The translations under genes were made by a program, and so were the position numbers. The notes under the pieces were generated by a model. That model was given only the letters and a program-made list of their open reading frames with translations. It did not search any database and was not told the DNA's origin. 64,000 nucleotides of DNA from Rallus limicola (lineage: Eukaryota > Chordata > Aves > Gruiformes > Rallidae), in contig JAKCOZ010000596.1 of NCBI GenBank assembly GCA_022605955.1, positions 52,044 to 116,043 of the forward strand, read 5' to 3'. Shown here piece after piece: positions 59,994-64,000 of the stretch; positions within the stretch are counted from its first letter, which is position 1, and the number at the start of each line of letters is the position of its first letter.

Positions 59994-62900
59994 GTGCTTT
60001 TCTCGGCCCTAGCAGACTGCAGTTCAAAACATGCTAAACGTCCAGCAATAACTCCCAAAGTAAAGAAGCTAGGCCAGAAAGGCATAGCTTGTCTGAAACC
60101 TCCTAACAGGACACACGAGCAGACCCTGTCACTTTGGCTCTCAGCCTTTTCCTTTGCCTGGAAAGAGGGAACATGCCTGGAACCTCCTACGGTGCTTTTC
60201 TCGGCCCTAGCAGACTGCAGTTCAAAACATGCTAAACGTCCAGCAATAACTCCCAAAGTAAAGAAGCTAGGCCGGAAAGGCATAGCTCGTCTGAAGCCTC
60301 CTAACAGGACACACGAGCAGACCCTGTCACTTTGGCTCTCAGCCTTTTCCTTTGCCTGGAAAGAGGGAACATGCCTGGAACCTCCTACGGTGCTTTTCTC
60401 GGCCCTAGCAGACTGCAGTTCAAAACATGCTAAACGTCCAGCAATAACTCCCAAAGTAAAGAAGCTAGGACAGAAAGGCATAGCTTGTCTGAAACCTCCT
60501 AACAGGACACACGAGCAGACCCTGTCACTTTGGCTCTCAGCCTTTTCCTTTGCCTGGAAAGAGGGAACATGCCTGGAACCTCCTACGGTGCTTTTCTCGG
60601 CCCTAGCAGACTGCAGGTCACAACATGCTAAACGTCCAGCAATAACTCCCAAAGTAAAGAAGCTAGGCCTGAAAGGCATAGCTTGTCTGAAACCTCCTAA
60701 CAGGACACACGAGCAGACCCTGTCACTTTGGCTCTCAGCCTTTTCCTTTGCCTGGAAAGAGGGAACATGCCTGGAACCTCCTACGGTGCTTTTCTCGGCC
60801 CTAGCAGACTGCAGTTCAAAACATGCTAAACGTCCAGCAATAACTCCCAAAGTAAAGAAGCTAGGCCTGAAAGGCATAGCTTGTCTGAAACCTCCTAACA
60901 GGACACACGAGCAGACCCTGTCACTTTGGCTCTCAGCCTTTTCCTTTGCCTGGAAAGAGGGAACATGCCTGGAACCTCCTACGGTGCTTTTCTCGGCCCT
61001 AGCAGACTGCAGTTCAAAACATGCTAAACGTCCAGCAATAACTCCCAAAGTAAAGAAGCTAGGCCTGAAAGGCATAGCTCGTCTGAAACCTCCTAACAGG
61101 ACACACGAGCAGACCCTGTCACTTTGGCTCTCAGCCTTTTCCTTTACCTGGAAAGAGGGAACATGCCTGGAACCTCCTACGGTGCTTTTCTCGGCCCTAG
61201 CAGACTGCAGTTCAAAACATGCTAAACGTCCAGCAATAACTCCCAAAGTAAAGAAGCTAGGCCTGAAAGGCATAGCTTGTCTGAAACCTCCTAACAGGAC
61301 ACACGAGCAGACCCTGTCACTTTGGCTCTCAGCCTTTTCCTTTGCCTGGAAAGAGGGAACATGCCTGGAACCTCCTACGGTGCTTTTCTCGGCCCTAGCA
61401 GACTGCAGTTCAAAACATGCTAAACGTCCAGCAATAACTCCCAAAGTAAAGAAGCGAGGCCTGAAAGGCATAGCTTGTCTGAAACCTCCTAACAGGACAC
61501 ACGAGCAGACCCTGTCACTTTGGCTCTCAGCCTTTTCCTTTGCCTGGAAAGAGGGAACATGCCTGGAACCTCCTACGGTGCTTTTCTCGGCCCTAGCAGA
61601 CTGCAGTTCAAAACATGCTAAACGTCCAGCAATAACTCCCAAAGTAAAGAAGCGAGGCCTGAAAGGCATAGCTTGTCTGAAACCTCCTAACAGGACACAC
61701 GAGCAGACCCTGTCACTTTGGCTCTCAGCCTTTTCCTTTGCCTGGAAAGAGGGAACATGCCTGGAACCTCCTACGGTGCTTTTCTCGGCCCTAGCAGACT
61801 GCAGTTCAAAACATGCTAAACGTCCAGCAATAACTCCCAAAGTAAAGAAGCTAGGCCTGAAAGGCATAGCTCGTCTGAAACCTCCTAACAGGACACACGA
61901 GCAGACCCTGTCACTTTGGCTCTCAGCCTTTTCCTTTGCCTGGAAAGAGGGAACATGCCTGGAACCTCCTACGGTGCTTTTCTCGGCCCTAGCAGACTGC
62001 AGTTCAAAACATGCTAAACGTCCAGCAATAACTCCCAAAGTAAAGAAGCTAGGCCTGAAAGGCATAGCTTGTCTGAAACCTCCTAACAGGACACACGAGC
62101 AGACCCTGTCACTTTGGCTCTCAGCCTTTTCCTTTGCCTGGAAAGAGGGAACATGCCTGGTACCTCCTACGATTCTTTTCTCGGCCCTAGCAGACTGCAG
62201 TTCAAAACATGCTAAACGTCCAGCAATAACTCCCAAAGTAAAGAAGCTAGGCCTGAAAGGCATAGCTTGTCTGAAACCTCCTAACAGGACACACGAGCAG
62301 ACCCTGTCACTTTGGCTCTCAGCCTTTTCCTTTGCCTGGAAAGAGGGAACATGCCTGGAACCTCCTACGGTGCTTTTCTCGGCCCTAGCAGACTGCAGTT
62401 CAAAACATGCTAAACGTCCAGCAATAACTCCCAAAGTAAAGAAGCTAGGCCTGAAAGGCATAGCTTGTCTGAAACCTCCTAACAGGACACACGAGCAGAC
62501 CCTGTCACTTTGGCTCTCAGCCTTTTCCTTTGCCTGGAAAGAGGGAACATGCCTGGAACCTCCTACGGTGCTTTTCTCGGCCCTAGCAGACTGCAGTTCA
62601 AAACATGCTAAACGTCCAGCAATAACTCCCAAAGTAAAGAAGCTAGGCCTGAAAGGCATAGCTCGTCTGAAACCTCCTAACAGGACACACGAGCAGACCC
62701 TGTCACTTTGGCTCTCAGCCTTTTCCTTTGCCTGGAAAGAGGGAACATGCCTGGAACCTCCTACGGTGCTTTTCTCGGCCCTAGCAGACTGCAGGTCACA
62801 ACATGCTAAACGTCCAGCAATAACTCCCAAAGTAAAGAAGCTAGGCCTGAAAGGCATAGCTTGTCTGAAACCTCCTAACAGGACACACGAGCAGACCCTG

Positions 62901-64000
62901 TCACTTTGGCTCTCAGCCTTTTCCTTTGCCTGGAAAGAGGGAACATGCCTGGAACCTCCTACGGTGCTTTTCTCGGCCCTAGCAGACTGCAGTTCAAAAC
63001 ATGCTAAACGTCCAGCAATAACTCCCAAAGTAAAGAAGCTAGGCCTGAAAGGCATAGCTTGTCTGAAACCTCCTGACAGGACACACGAGCAGACCCTGTC
63101 ACTTTGGCTCTCAGCCTTTTCCTTTGCCTGGAAAGAGGGAACATGCCTGGAACCTCCTACGGTGCTTTTCTCGGCCCTAGCAGACTGCAGTTCAAAACAT
63201 GCTAAACGTCCAGCAATAACTCCCAAAGTAAAGAAGCGAGGCCTGAAAGGCATAGCTTGTCTGAAACCTCCTAACAGGACACACGAGCAGACCCTGTCAC
63301 TTTGGCTCTCAGCCTTTTCCTTTGCCTGGAAAGAGGGAACATGCCTGGAACCTCCTACGGTGCTTTTCTCGGCCCAAGCAGACTGCAGTTCAAAACATGC
63401 TAAACGTCCAGCAATAACTCCCAAAGTAAAGAAGCTAGGCCTGAAAGGCATAGCTCGTCTGAAACCTCCTAACAGGACACACGAGCAGACCCTGTCACTT
63501 TGGCTCTCAGCCTTTTCCTTTGCCTGGAAAGAGGGAACATGCCTGGAACCTCCTACGGTGCTTTTCTCGGCCCTAGCAGACTGCAGTTCAAAACATGCTA
63601 AACGTCCAGCAATAACTCCCAAAGTAAAGAAGCTAGGCCTGAAAGGCATAGCTTGTCTGAAACCTCCTAACAGGACACACGAGCAGACCCTGTCACTTTG
63701 GCTCTCAGCCTTTTCCTTTGCCTGGAAAGAGGGAACATGCCTGGAACCTCCTACGGTGCTTATCTCGGCCCTAGCAGACTGCTGTTCAAAACATGCTAAA
63801 CGTCCAGCAATAACTCCCAAAGTAAAGAAGCTAGGCCTGAAAGGCATAGCTTGTCTGAAACCTCCTAACAGGACACACGAGCAGACCCTGTCACTTTGGC
63901 TCTCAGCCTTTTCCTTTGCCTGGAAAGAGGGAACATGCCTGGAACCTCCTACGGTGCTTTTCTCGGCCCTAGCAGACTGCAGTTCAAAACATGCTAAACG
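59994..64000 (+). repeat. 24-mer HOR, copy 2, cut off by the window end
   Basis: Markers recur at +4752 bp up to TTTACC (61143): GGCCAG, GGCCGG (60270), GGACAG, AGGTCACAA (60613). From TGGTACC/ACGATTC (62159) onward they recur at +4950 bp, so one monomer has been gained between. Copy 1 has one CGAGG monomer there (56628), copy 2 has two in a row (61380 and 61578), pointing to a tandem duplication of that monomer. Other differences: CTCGT is CTTGT at 61182, and the GGACAG monomer of copy 1 (58212) is a CGAGG monomer here (63162). Twenty complete monomers plus 47 bp are visible. Confidence 0.92.

Larger units (their letters stand above)
1..64000 (+). repeat. 198-bp satellite array filling the window
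   Basis: The same 198-bp unit recurs head to tail from the first to the last base, always in the same orientation. The landmark GTGCTTTT falls at 9, 207, 405 and so on, and its phase modulo 198 changes only at eight small deletions: 9 before about 2555, 7 up to 36.2 kb, then stepwise to 0 at 39798, staying 0 to the end. That gives 323 complete monomers. Base composition of the majority monomer is 50% GC with 4 CpG where about 12 are expected. No unique sequence interrupts it, so both array edges lie outside the window. The likely role is a structural heterochromatic or centromeric satellite; this is inference from array size, homogeneity and HOR organisation, not shown by the sequence itself. 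The strand label only records the orientation used here. Confidence 0.99.

Noticed and set aside
1..64000. CRISPR array
   Set aside because: Direct repeats are regular, but there are no distinct unique spacers: the entire 198-bp period is conserved, unlike short CRISPR repeats alternating with variable spacers.
1..64000. CENP-B box
   Set aside because: I looked on both strands for the core TTCG....A..CGGG. The monomer has no TTCG or CGAA in the required arrangement, and none of the common variants creates one.
1..64000. Mobile element or transposon insertion in the array
   Set aside because: The 198-bp phase is continuous apart from eight small deletions totalling 9 bp, so there is no room for an inserted element.
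1..64000. Alpha satellite or another well-known named satellite
   Set aside because: The period is 198 bp, not 171, and I do not recognise the sequence. A PstI site and a length near 190 bp recall some bird satellites, but that is too weak to assign a taxon.

Overview
The whole 64 kb window is one uninterrupted satellite DNA array. Every base belongs to a head-to-tail tandem repeat with a 198-bp monomer. Taking GTGCTTTT as the monomer start, the window holds 8 bp of one monomer, 323 complete monomers (positions 9-63953, 9 bp short of 323 x 198) and 47 bp of the next. All copies lie in the same orientation and most differ from the majority sequence by zero to a few bases. I see no protein-coding gene, RNA gene, mobile element, CRISPR array or unique sequence.

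The organism cannot be named from this. It is almost certainly a eukaryote. A CpG count of 4 per monomer against about 12 expected from its base composition (57 C, 42 G, 50% GC), with many variants that look like CpG to TpG/CpA changes, suggests a CpG-methylated genome, vertebrate being the most natural reading. The location is probably a centromere or another heterochromatic block, but no CENP-B box or flanking sequence confirms it.

Layout, by higher-order repeat (HOR) structure read from marker substitutions. Positions 1-12480 are irregular, with weak 13- and 7-monomer registers and one two-monomer duplication. From 12481 to 54251 blocks end in a two-monomer cassette: a TTTTTCTTT monomer followed by one with AAG changed to TAG. 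The intervals between cassettes are 17, 23, 17, 17, 14, 15, 15, 9, 16, 9, 23 and 23 monomers. Three 17-mers (15055-18420, 22975-26340, 26341-29706) are one HOR type, 29707-35448 a shorter type, and 18421-22974 looks like a recombinant. Positions 35449-40193 are disordered and hold seven one-base deletions. Positions 40194-54251 are reshuffled 9- to 23-mers. At about 54.2-55.2 kb the array switches to a different HOR of 24 monomers (4752 bp), present as one full copy and most of a second that carries one extra monomer.

Very long open frames exist on both strands (for example 41111-63847 minus and 2545-14931 plus) only because 198 is divisible by three and one frame per strand of the monomer lacks a stop. 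They are not genes: frequent variants change residues freely, some monomers carry in-frame stops, and both frames are broken by indels. No gene system is present; what merits attention is the HOR architecture, the suspicious indel cluster and the hairpin-like dyad in each monomer.
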